Source of the DNA: Linderina pennispora
Taxonomy: Eukaryota > Kickxellomycota > Kickxellomycetes > Kickxellales > Kickxellaceae
Assembly: GCF_002104995.1 (NCBI RefSeq)
Contig: NW_024468249.1
Span: 248,001-312,000, forward strand
Reading direction: 5' to 3'
DNA length: 64,000 bases
Part shown: in pieces, positions 1 through 11,083 of the stretch
How positions within the stretch are numbered: the first letter of the stretch is position 1
Layout: each line of letters opens with the position of its first letter
The notes under the pieces: model-generated
Told to the model about the DNA's origin: nothing
What the model saw: the letters and a program-made list of their open reading frames with translations, nothing else
Databases searched by the model: none
Position numbers and translations under genes: made by a program

Positions 1-1536
1 GCGTGCAGACGCGGGTACCGCCGCATCTCGTTGCTGCCGCACGACAGCGCAACCTTCATCAGCTCCTCGTACGCCAGCTGTACGCACCGCTGAGCCGGCG
101 GCTCCAGCGCCTTGATCTGCGGCTTGACCAGCAGCTGGAACGCAATCTCCGGCACAAACAGCGCCGCACGCGGACCCGTTCGAGTTGCGGATAGCCGTGC
201 GGATATCGCTGTTGGTCAGGCTGGCCGTTGGATCCACGCTGTCCAGCCCTGCGGCAAAGATGTCGTTGAAGATGTAGTATAGCCGGGCGCCACCGCATAG
301 CTCTGCCGTCGACATCTCCGCCCCCGTGCCCTCGATCGAGCTGCCGAACTCGGCTGCAAACAGCGTGATCAGCTTCAGCAGTCGGCCGGCGTCAGTCCCT
401 GCTCCCGCCCCCGCTCCAGCGCCCACCCGCCCGTACGACGCCAGCTCCTGCTCAGTCTGGCTGATCAGCGCGTTAATCTTGGTCTTGATGCTGGGCAGCC
501 GGTCGCGGATATGGTGCATCAGCAGCTGGCTCAGCTGCTTCGCCAGGTTGCTCGTCCCGCAGTGCTGCTGGATCGTGCGGTACACCGGGTGCGTGCGGAA
601 GAACTCGGCCTCGTGCGCCAGCGACTCGTCAATCGGCTTGTTAGCCTGCGTATCCTCTTGGCTACGATTCACCACCCCCACAAACCCAAGTCCGCAGCGG
701 ATACACGCGTCCCGTCAGGATGTCCAGCGAGTTGGTCCCGCGGTCCATTAGGTCGATCTTGGTCACCACTCCCACCGTGCGCTTGCCGTCGGGGTCCACC
801 TCGCGAGCCATCTTCAGGCTCTCCGAGTTGACAATGTCCACGTTGGCCGGGCTGATCGCCACAATCACGCTGTTGGGCTTGGTAATGTAGTCCATCACCA
901 GCTCGCGCGTCTGCACCTCGATGTCCGCCGGCTGGTCGCCCACCGGGATCTTGGTGATGCCCGGCAGATCCACCAGCGTCAGATTCAGCACGTCCGGCGC
1001 CGTGATCCGCAGGTGGATCGGCGTCTTGACGATGCCCTTGTTGCTGCCCGCCAGCCGGTCCGTCTCGCGCTCGATCTCGCGCCGCACCTCGTGCATGTCA
1101 GTGAACTCCTTGTTTGGCAGATGCAGGAACTGCGCGCGCGCCTCGGCTGGCCCATCCTCGCTCGACTCTGCCCCCTGCGGGTCCGTCGCTGTCACAAGCT
1201 GCAGTACCAGCGGCCGCCGCGTCACAATCCCGCTGCCGCGCGGCAGAAAGTCCCGTCCAACAAGGTTCTCGAGCACCGACGATTTGCCGCTCGATTGCGA
1301 CCTACAATTTATAAGTATCCTTCAACAACATCAGCTCTCATGTCGATAAACAGTCACACCAGACCGCATACAGCTTTACTGCTGGTGGGGGTACGCCACT
1401 ACGAAAACCACCTCTCTCGCCTTCTGCAACATTAGCCTTACCCGACCACCACAATTTGGGGCAAGTCAATTTCGTCCTGACCCACCGTGTTGAACACGTC
1501 TTGCAGCTTGTTGACTGTAGGAATAAGGCTGTCCAT
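1..1536 (-). CDS. DNM1: Dynamin-related GTPase, Dnm1/Drp1 class (3' truncated)
   Basis: Large GTPase that assembles on mitochondria and peroxisomes to drive fission. Exon 1 (1536-1442) encodes [15 protein letters not shown] and [10 protein letters not shown] 140-bp intron (1441-1302, GTAAGG...TAG) splits the GTPase domain just before the P-loop [12 protein letters not shown]. Exon 2 carries [12 protein letters not shown] (switch I), DLPGITK (switch II) and TKIDLMD (base recognition). [12 protein letters not shown], the TGRVYPL segment and the NRSQED motif favour Dnm1/Drp1 over Vps1. The reading frame is interrupted by one extra base near 691 and one near 177; when these are ignored the middle domain continues to the window edge. 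The GED lies outside the window. The assignment to dynamin is certain; Dnm1 rather than Vps1 is likely from motif resemblance only. Confidence 0.85.
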
Positions 1537-2017
1537 GCTTGAAAAGAAAGAGAGAATGAAAGGAGAGAGAGGCGACTACAGTACTACCACTTGTTACGCC
1601 AGTTTCGTATACCAAGAGTAGCTATGCTCTAAGGCGCTGATAAGGAACAGGCGAGGTTTGGTGAAATGCGGGAAATAGAAAATATAGTCGCTGCGTGAAT
1701 TGGAAAAACGGGAGTCGAATTAAGAGACAACACGCTGTGGTAAGAGCAGGAGGGAGGAAAAATCTCAAAAAAAAAAACCCTCTCCAAGCCTGTTCCAGCC
1801 CTCAGGATTTTTTCCATCGCTGTAAGCTTTCTTGGCAGGTAGATATCGAGGAGCCCGAAACATGATTGGGCAACGCCCGGCGGTCTCGATGTTCAGTCTG
1901 GCATACACCACGGTTTCAGATAACATACCCTGTGCAAGGCTGCACTCCTGCGTACAAACATATTTGCTACCGATCATTACAAAACGAAACTACATTAAGG
2001 CACTTGGTCCTCCGCCA
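1537..2017. other. Gene-free spacer between DNM1 and the Polo kinase
   Basis: This stretch holds the DNM1 promoter and the Polo kinase 3' flank, both genes being on the minus strand. I see A/T-runs but no conserved coding sequence, tRNA or repeat. Confidence 0.5.
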
Positions 2018-4672
2018 CTACCTCGCCCTGTGCCCAGAAAACTTGTCCGACGCCAGCACCTTCTGCGCATACTCCAGACACAGCAAGAACTTGTCCACAT
2101 CAATCTCGGCATCGCGCACCAGCCGCGCCGGCCCATCCGCCAGATTGAAATGCCACTTGCGTCCATCCGAGTCCTTGTAAAAGATATGCGAGTCCTCGTA
2201 CAAAAACAGCTTCGCGTGGTTGCACAGACTGAACTGTATCACGCCGCCTGTCAGCAAAAACATCATGCCGGCGGTCGTCGCCAGCGCCTGCAGCATGCAC
2301 CGCACAACATCGTCGTGCTCCGGCACCGGGTATATCTCAGCATCCACGTTGTACAAAAGGTCCCGCACGATCTTGTGTCCAAACCCCTTCACCACCCGCC
2401 GCTTCTTGTCCAGCTCTGCCGGGAATGCGTCCGCCGCATAGTACCCCACGCACGACCGGTCCTGGAATGGCCGCACGTACGCATACCCGTCTGCATTGCT
2501 CATGTGCAGCAGCGACGTGTTGTCATTGAACAGCGTGCCGATTGTTCCGTCGCTCATCCGGAACCCAAGCCCGTACCGGACCAGCATCATCCAGTTTAAC
2601 ACGTACATGCCCACGCGCGGATACCTGGCCTCGGGCTCATCCGCCCACGACGTGCGCGCCAGCCACGCCTCGTATTCGCGCCCTGACAGCTGCTGGTACC
2701 GCCTGGCCGTGCTCCGGAATTTCTGCAGTCGGTCGTGCCAGTGCTGCAGCGACGGCAGGTACTCCTCCGACAGCTTCGTCACCTGCCCAAACTCTGCCTG
2801 CACCGTGGGCTCGAGCGCAGCGTCTTCCGCTTGCGGCAATCGTGCCTCGGGCGCCCTGGGCGAGTGCGCCCCCGCCCGCGGTGAATCTGACCAGCGCACG
2901 CTCCGTGGAACTTCCCTAGCCGGTATCTCCTCGGCGCCCTTGGATCGTAGAGCATACCGGCTGGTGGTTGCAGGCGGTGGTGCTACTGTTGCACCACCCG
3001 CATCCTTTGCATTTGCCTGCTGATTGGACAGCATGCGTATCCGAGCAACCCGCTCACTCAGATGCAGTGTCTCGGTGCTGACCCTGGTCGTTGACGCCGA
3101 CGTATCAACCGATGACACCACTGGCCTAGCACTGCGCAGTATCGGCTTCGGTGGCTCGCCTGTGGTCCGCCGCACCTGGTTCTCATGCTCAATGATCGGC
3201 TCCAGCGGCTGCCGCACACGGCTGCGCCGAGCCACACCCTCTGTATGTTTGCTCACAGGCACTCTTGGATTCAGCGTCGCTGCAATGCGCGACGCTGGTT
3301 TCACCGCGCCCTCAATCCCCGCCACCAGATCCCGGTAGTCGCTGATACTTCGTATCGGCGTGTGGAATATCGAGTCTGGCATAAACCCTGGCATTGCTGA
3401 ATCCCCGTTCGCCAAGAACCAGTCTTCGTAAAAGATCTCGCTGGCCTCGATCCGCTCGTCCTCACGCTTACAGCACAGCTTCTCGACCATCTTCTTGGCT
3501 GCATACGACGTAGGCGGCTGCGTCGGAAATACAACATCGTTAGTTACTATGCGCCCGTACAAAACCTCCAAGCCGGTTTTCACTGCGCTGTTGGGCGAGC
3601 TGAATGGCGGCCGCCCATACAACATAATATACAGCAGCACTCCCGTTGCCCACACGTCGACTCCAAAACTGTGCCCCCTCTCGTCGCGCGATACCAGCTC
3701 GGGTGCCAGAAAATTTGGTGTGCCCAGGAACGACTTTTTGCGGTCGGTCTCAACATCCAGGATCGTTGAAAGTCCAAAATCGGCAATCTTTACGCGATTT
3801 CTGCTGTCTAAAAGCAGGTTGCTGTGCTTGATATCGCGGTGGATGATACACACCCTGTGCAGCGCCGCAAGCCCGCTGGCGACCTGCCCAATGAAATACC
3901 GCGACTCGAACTCTGTCAGCCGCTTGCGCTTCTGCAAAAGGTCGTGGACCGTGCGCGGTGTACATAGCTCCATTGTAATAAACACCCGCTCGTCGTCTTG
4001 AAATATACGGTGCAGCTGGACCACATTCTCGTGCTGTGGCAACCGTCTCATCACCTTGATTTCGTACTTGACCTATATATGCATGACGTGCAGATGTAGG
4101 ATTAAAAACACTGAGCACATGGCCAATGCAGTCCTGTTCGCAAAAGAACGCGTCTGTATTGTGCGCAATACAGCCTGTCTCAGACTGCTCTTTGGCGCAA
4201 ACTTACCCGATCCAGCAGCTTCCTGCTGTTGAATCCGCTCTTGTCGATTGACTTGCATGCCCACACAGAATGGGCTGGGTCATTCAGCTGCTGCACTTTG
4301 TAACACCGTCCAAATGCACCCTAACAAACAAAGAGGTATTTTAGAACAGCATGTGCAAAAACTGGCTCGCATATAATAAAAGTGCACTTGGAATATCGAC
4401 CATTTGACATGCCTCTTGGACTGAATCGGTCTCTACTACCACTGTCCGAACACCCTCCTCTCAGCGCAGTACCAACAGCGATTCTACACGTATAACAAAG
4501 CCCAACTTACCCGTCCTAGCATCCCCAGAACGCGGTACTTCACCGACGGGTTTTTGTTGCTTACAAACACAGCTGGCACTGACACGCCATCGCTGCATGT
4601 ATATGTCGCAGCATTTGTGTATGTCCTGGTAGGGGCATGCCGCTGGTACTGCGGCGCGATTGATGCCGACAT
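2018..4672 (-). CDS. PLO1/CDC5: Polo-like serine/threonine kinase
   Basis: Mitotic kinase controlling spindle assembly, mitotic exit and septation. Three exons join in phase 0: 4672-4511, 4320-4207 and 4072-2018, giving 776 residues. Exon 1 has a short tail and RVLGMLGR; exon 2 completes the glycine loop (GAFGRCY) and the VWACKSI lysine. Exon 3 has HRDIKHSN (catalytic loop), DFGLS, an activation loop with GTPNFLAPE, and DVWATGV. After a Ser/Arg-rich linker come two polo boxes: the first near MMLVRYGLGFRMSDG and LFNDNTS, the second near GGVIQFSLCNHAKLF and ending KWHFNLADG. The polo-box domain separates it from Aurora and other kinases. Unlike its neighbours, the 2-kb main exon has no frame break. 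The start is the first ATG of the exon-1 frame that splices cleanly. Confidence 0.92.
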
Positions 4673-5128
4673 CGCCCAAGCCTGGTATTGCTGGACCCAG
4701 GTATAGGTGGCAGTGTGTGAGAGCTCCGACAGAAATCGATTCTGTATACGCGTGAAGCCCTGCTGTTGCTGCTGCTGTTGTTGTTACTTCCAGGAGCCGT
4801 TTGTTTCCTGCGTTGGGCTGACTCCTCCTCCTTACTCAGGACTATCAGAAATGCGGTGTGAATAGTAGACCCTGAAATGCGTCCTCGACTGCGCCCAATA
4901 GAACCGCTCGCCAAATGCTAACAGAGAAAGGGAACCGACGGGCCAAGGCCGATGAGATAAGCTGCTCAAGAGCGAAAATGAGAAGAGTGCAGAAATGCGC
5001 GCGAAATTTGAAATGGAGTGGCAAGAACCACAATGGCCACTCTGTCAAGCTGGAAAGGCTCAGAGGGCATTTATTCAGGAATAATCACGGAAATTGAATC
5101 AAGCCCTTGTTTACGTTAACTTTTACGC
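4673..5128. other. Polo kinase upstream region
   Basis: 456 bp between the Polo kinase start and the RNA14 stop, both on the minus strand. It contains a short CTG/TTG run near 4760-4785 and an A-rich stretch. No conserved coding sequence was seen. Confidence 0.45.
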
Positions 5129-8004
5129 TCAGTCTCTACTGTAGCTTCTGTTCGAATCGTAGCGCTGCCCGTACGGTCTTTCATTCGGCGGACCCCGGAA
5201 TCCAGACCGGCCGCGATCGTCGCCACCATACCGTGTGTTGCGGTCGTAAGGAGTCGAGCGATAGCTGCTGCCGGTTGACCGGCCCCCGTACCCGCCACGC
5301 GACCCTCTGCTCTGCCCCGCACTGTACCCACGGTACGCTGGCTCCGGGATGCCTCCTCGACCGGCTCTTACTGCGGCTCCTGCTGTCCCTATGCCCGCTG
5401 TTGTCACGGCGCCCATACGGCTGCTGCTGCTGGTGCTGGACGCACAGCCGCCGGCATATACTCCAACGGCCGGTAATCTGACGGCACCAGCGGACCCGAC
5501 ACCTTCGCGTCCATAACCATGTCGAGCACGCGCGCCACATCCAGCGGCTGCTGCTCGAACGGCGACGTGTCGGGTGCCGACAGCATTGAGGCCACGTAGC
5601 TCAGCACATCGCCGTTGTCAAGAAGACGCTGTTGCCGCGACACATATCCGCGCCCATGCCGCCTGTGGGAGTCCCACTGGCAGTGCCTGCCATTGCGTCA
5701 GTGCCAAACTCGGGCAGCGGCTCGATCGTCGGATTGTACGGCTGCAGTCCGCCCACCGATGGCTTGACAAACCTGCTCGACTGCACTGGCGCCAGGAGCT
5801 GCTTCTTGTTCATCTGCTTGCCGTACACTGTGCCGACGGCTAGCCCAGGCATCGCTGCAGAGTATCCCATGCCGCCAGCAAAGTCGTCGTCGTCGTCATC
5901 GTTGTTGCGGCTGATTGAGTCGGTCCTCGTCGTCGCGCTGCCGCCGCCCATACCGCTGGGCAAAGCCAAAGTCGCGCTCAGCCACGCAGTCAATGTCCAG
6001 GCATCCAAACTTGGCCGCTGCACGCGAAATCACCGATTCGTCCGGAGAACTTTGCAATGTACCGAGACTCGAGCTTCTCAATAGACGAGATGTCTCCGTA
6101 GTTGTACTCATAGTCGGCGAACATGTCCCAGAGCTGCTTGGACTCGCCGGCTGCTTGCGCGTGGAAGCGTTCAAACACGGCGCGCGCATTCTTGTCGTCA
6201 TTGGAGTTGATCAAGTGGGTAATGTATTGCAAGATGTACTCGGTGTCGTCAGAGTAGTTCTTGGAGTAGTACTCAAACAGCCGCCCGGCCACATCAGGCC
6301 GCTTCCCCACATGGTACTCGATCAGCGCCGCCGACACAAACAAGTGGTACGTGATGTAGCCGGCAGGGGTCGTTGCGCGGCCGCCGCAACAGCTGCCGCG
6401 CTGCGTCCAGGCTGTCTGACCGCCGCACATACCGCATGTACATGGTCCATATCAGCGTGTACGTCGTGCGCTTCTCGGACATCTTTTCCTCCATGCGCAC
6501 ACGCGTACGGCTGATCCGCTTCTCCAGCAAGCGCTTTGCCTTACCTTCACTGTCACCCATGAAATCATCGCCCTCAGATGCAGACTGCTCACACTCAGAT
6601 TCCGACGACACTGCACTGTCCTCGCCGTCATTCGCTGGGGCAGCAGACGGCGAGTCCATCGCATGGTCACCGGCATTCGCTGCCTCCTTCATCTTATTCA
6701 GTTTCTGCGATAGCTTGTCGAGCCGACGCGTGTACTTGGCTGACACGTTCTCCAGCGCACTGCGCGCAGACGTGACCAGGCCCTCGTATATATCCTTGCA
6801 CAATGAGAACTGCTTCATCTTCTCAGCCATCTCAGCGTACGAGAACTGCACCGCCAGGCTTTCCGGCATGACCTCGCTAGCATCGCGGATCTTGGCCAGA
6901 GCTGCGTCGCGCTGGCCCAACGCCCAAAGGTAGCTGGCAAATTCAATCCACACCTCTGGGAAGAACCTCAGAGCCATGCATGCCTGGTTGTACGCATAGA
7001 TCACACGCTTCTGCACCCCTGCGCTCTCTGTCAGGCGCAGCGGGTTGCTGATCTCCCATTTCAGGTAGCGCTTCCATGCCTCCAGATACGTGATCTCGGG
7101 CTGCGTCCACTCGGGCTGCTTGGGTAGACTGTGCACTGGTGCAGTGTGCTGCATTTCGTCAAAGAATTTGCTCATTTCACGCATCGCGGTGCGCGCTGTC
7201 ATGTATGTGGGCGACAGCTCGCTCAGGTACCGCTTGGCTGCTGCCCGGTTCTGCCCATTCTCAAACGCGTCGTAGCGCTTCCAGATCTCCTCGACCTTGA
7301 GCAGCGGAATCGCCACTGCCTGCTGGAATGCCTCACGCATTTGCGTGGCCTTCAGCTGCTCCTCGTACTGCCCATACCCCTAAACAAACACATGCATGCA
7401 CAGGCATCGCACACCATTGTCAGTCCTGAGCTGTATATCATGATTCGAGAAAAGTACAATTACGCTACCTGCACCCCCAATCCGCAGGCACCTTACCTCA
7501 CCAGTGCTCAGGAATTCGATATAGCTGAAGCCATATTTGCCCTGCCTCCCGATCCCCACCGACGTTTTCCAGTACCAGCTTGTAGCAGTTCAGCACTGTG
7601 GTGCGGTTCTCGGGCAGCGCTACCATCCCACTCGCATCCGTGTTCGATCTTAGCACGTAGTTCAGGTAGCACTTCCAAAGCTCCAGCGAAGGTGCTGTGA
7701 ACAGCTTCTCGTTAAACACAGACTCAGCACGCTCTTTCTCGCCCAGGCTGAGCTCCAGCTCGACGTACTCAGATAGCAGGCGCCCGCTGTGCGGATACCG
7801 CTGAAGAATATCCGCATATACTTCACGAGTCAGTTCGCCGTCGCTCTGGGCCTTAGCTGCATGAAGAAATTCCATCCACAGCTCCGCGTTGTATGGAGCA
7901 CGCGCTAGCTGCTGTCGGTAGCTCTCGACCCACGATTCGCTCGGGTTGGATCCCGGATTTTCCAACGAAAGGCTGGCCATGGCATCAGATTCTGCAGCAG
8001 ACAT
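5129..8004 (-). CDS. RNA14: mRNA 3'-end processing factor Rna14 / CstF77 (HAT repeats)
   Basis: Scaffold of the cleavage-stimulation factor (CF IA) that directs mRNA 3'-end cleavage with Rna15 and Pcf11. The N-terminus shows HAT repeats (WMEFLHAAKA, YVELELSLGEKERAESVF, LWKCYLNYVLR). A 5' splice site at about 7496 and an acceptor at about 7382 remove an intron. The core has EAWKRYLKWEISNPLR and YAYNQACMALRFFPEVWIEF, which match CstF77, then an acidic insert, then FVSAALIEYHVGK and RAVFERF. A C-terminal 'monkeytail'-like segment (DVLSYVASML...RVLDMVM) is followed by an unusual Arg/Ser- and Arg/Gly-rich tail. The frame changes near 7525, 6375, 6050, 5935, 5640 and 5410; the first five are each cured by dropping one base. 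The family call is secure; the exact tail sequence is not. Confidence 0.88.
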
Positions 8005-8845
8005 TTATGCTTCCGTATTCAATAATGTATTGATGTTTTTCTGCACCTGTTTGCGTGAAAAAGAGTCTGGAATGTGAAGAAAGAAGAGGCGAAATACGAG
8101 TTGGCCAGCGAGAGCAAGCAAATAAAACAAAAAAGGTCAGCATCATTAGCTGGCAGGCAGCTCGGTTCGATCCCAATGGCTCGCGGCTCGCTCATGTCCA
8201 AATGTCGGCTGTGCTGCTTGCTGGATGAAGCTGTGGTGGTGTTGGTGGTGGGATGATGCTGGTGATAGCTGAAATGGCGCCACTTGGTGATAGTTGAAAT
8301 GGTTCCCACTTGGCGATAGTTGATTACGCGTGTGCATAGACATCCGAATGCAACATCATCTGAATGTCCTGTCTGGGCACCTGGCCTGCAAGATATATTG
8401 CCGAAATATTCCCAATGCATATTCCAATTAGTATGTTCGCTCAACCGTGAGAGCTAACGACTAGACGATAGGTGCGAATAATGCTAGACATTGGCTGTAT
8501 GAGCGTGTGAAGCATAGAATACTCCCTGCCTGCAGTAGTAGTCAGATCATTTCGCAATGCATGAGCAAGGGAAAAAAATCCCTGCCATTAATGCTGCGAA
8601 CTGACAACAAAGCAGAGTGCACGCAGGTCCGCACGATGTAGTGCCAAACTACTATCTACTTGACCACGACCTCTTTTTCTCTTCTACGTTATTGCGCCCC
8701 TGCCGGATTTCCACTTCTATTATTCATATTTTGTCTCCTTTTCTGTTTATCCTGTAGCTTTGTACTATTTCAGCCCACCTATAGAACACATTCTGTTGAT
8801 TGTTGACTGTTTCCTGTATCTTACCGGTGCCAAACGTTATCTACA
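8005..8845. other. Divergent promoter region RNA14 / DPP5-1
   Basis: 841 bp between divergent starts. It contains a 26-bp tandem repeat (8261-8323) and a pyrimidine-rich leader before the peptidase ATG. No conserved open frame is visible. Confidence 0.5.
8261..8323. repeat. Short tandem repeat, about 2.5 copies of a 26-bp unit
   Basis: Imperfect copies start at 8261, 8286 and 8312, each beginning GGTGATAG or GGCGATAG, then TTGAAATGG and a CCCACTT end. The repeat sits in the shared upstream region of RNA14 and the S9 peptidase. Confidence 0.75.
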
Positions 8846-10963
8846 ATGCTGCTAAGACGCCTGTCGCTAATTGCACTATGCGTGGCCAGCCAATACGCAG
8901 GCATTTGCCTTGCTGCCGATGAAACGTCAGGCAGGCCCCTCGACATTCGCCTGTTCCATTCGCTGAACCGCATCGGTGGGCCGGTGGTATCCCCCAACAA
9001 CGGCCACGCGATATTCGTCACCACAACCTACAACCCAGACTCCAACAAGTCTTCCTCATACGTCAGCCTTCTCGACATTGCCACGGGCAATATCACGCAG
9101 CTGACCGATAGCCAGCCTGGTCAAGCTGCCTCCAACCTCCTGTGGTTCGACGACGAGACAATCGGATTCATGCGGCACGGTACGCTCTACTGCCAGCAGA
9201 TTTCTGCCAACGCAGCGCCTCTACTTGTATACAACCCGCCCACACCCATCAGCAGCGTGTCGTACCGGGCCAACACCGGGCTACTGGCGTTCACAGGCAA
9301 GCGTGTTCCCCAATGCAACGCTCGAGCAGAGCGCAGTAATTAGACGTGCCGAGGCTAACAAGACGGACTCCGGCATGGTATTCGACAACCTGTGGGTCAG
9401 GCACTGGAACGAGTGGATGTCAAAGGAGAAGCCCCGTGTGTTTGTTGCCTCGCTCTCCAAGGGCCCGCTGGGATGGTCTGTCAGCAACGAAACGAACCTA
9501 ATGGCGTTCTTGCCCTCGTTCTCAGGACCCGCTCGATTGACTGGTCTGTCGAGGAATTTGCGATCTCGCCGCATGGTGATAATGTTGCATTCGTGACCCG
9601 ACCGCCTTCCGAAGATATGGCATGGAAAACGGACGTCGACATTTACCTCGTATCCACTACTGGCAGCACTCACCCGCGTCTATTGACCGGCCATGTCCAT
9701 GGGATGGCCAGTTCCCCAGCATTCTCATCCGATGGCAGGAAATTAGCATGGCTGCAGATGGAGACGCCAGGATACGAGGCTGATATCAACCGCATATATG
9801 TGCACGACATTGCGACCCGTGAGACCATATCGATCGCACGAAACTGGGAGCTGACGCCGCACTCTCTTCTGTGGTCGGCTGATGACACAGAGCTGATCAC
9901 AATGACCGGGAAAGAGGGAACCAACCGGCTCATCGCTGTCAATGTTGCTACCGGTGCACGCAGAGAACTGACCAAAGAGGGCTCATCCAGCTCTGTGCGC
10001 CTCGCTGGCCCCAATAAGATCCTGTATGTCCATAGCGACAACGACAAGTGCTCCGACATCCATATCCTCGACACATCATCATTCGAGACAAAGCAGCTGA
10101 CCGATATCAACGAGGAAAAACTCCGCAACGTCTACTTGAGCAAGGCCGAGGATTTCTGGTTCCCTGGTGCTCGCGGCGACCTCGTCCACGGGTGGCTTCT
10201 GCGGCCGTACAATTTCGACAAGCGCAAAAAGTACCCGCTCGCCTATCTTGTGCATGGCGGCCCGCAGCAAGCAAACACGCATTCGTTCAGCCATGCCCAG
10301 TGGAATCCGAACATGTACGCCAGCGCCGGATTCGTCACCGTCCAGATCAACTTCCACGGGTCGCCAACATACGGCCAGAACTTCACCGACTCCATCCGCC
10401 ACAACTGGGGCAACTACCCCTATGTCGACTTGATGCGTGGAATTGACTACATCGCTGACAAGCACAGGTTTATTGACACGACCCGCATGTGCGCGCTGGG
10501 CGGCTCGTTTGGCGCATATATGATGAACTGGTTCAACGGACACACAGACCGGTTCAAATGCCTGGTCGCCCACGACGGAAAGCTCAGCACGGTATCAGGG
10601 TACTACGGTACTGACGAGCTGTGGTTCCCTGAGTGGGATCTGGGCAAGCCCTGGGAGCCCGCCGGCAGGGAGATCTTGGAGGAGAATAACCCGGAGCGGT
10701 TTGCATCGAGCTTCCGCACACCCACCCTGTTCATCCAGGGAGAGAAGGATTTCAGGATCCCTGTATCGGAGTCCCTGGGCGGCTTTACCCTGTTGAGGCG
10801 CAGAGGAATCCCGGCGCGCCTGCTGTACTTCCCCGATGAGGACCACTGGATCAACCGCAACATAAACTCGATAAAGTGGTATACTGAGGTGCTTAGTTGG
10901 ATTACTCAGTGGACAAACACCACAGCACCGTACCCAATCCGTCCCAACCCGTCACCAAAATGA
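8846..10963 (+). CDS. DPP5: Secreted S9 prolyl-oligopeptidase-family peptidase, dipeptidyl-peptidase 5 type (copy 1)
   Basis: Extracellular serine peptidase that trims dipeptides from peptides. It starts with a signal peptide (MLLRRLSLIALCVASQYAG) and is about 705 residues long, normal for DPP5. An N-terminal beta-propeller (LFHSLNRIGGPVVSP; DIYLVSTTGS; LAWLQMETPGYEADINRIY) precedes the alpha/beta-hydrolase domain. That domain has YLVHGGPQ (oxyanion region), the nucleophile elbow GGSFGAYM, GEKDFRIP for the aspartate and DEDHW for the histidine. The elbow has Ala where the second Gly of GGSYGGYM is usual. Frame changes occur near 9296 (one extra base) and near 9540. A paralogue with the same domain order lies at 53949-56061. 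The ORF from about 9540 to the stop is continuous. Confidence 0.9.
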
Positions 10964-11083
10964 TGTCGTTTTCACGTTTCTAATCCATGTTTTCGTCTGC
11001 CTAGTAACCATATATGCCATGTAGCTGCAATGGGGTTCATGAGTGAAGAGATTGAGAAACAGTAAACTAAGAAGGGATTTTGT

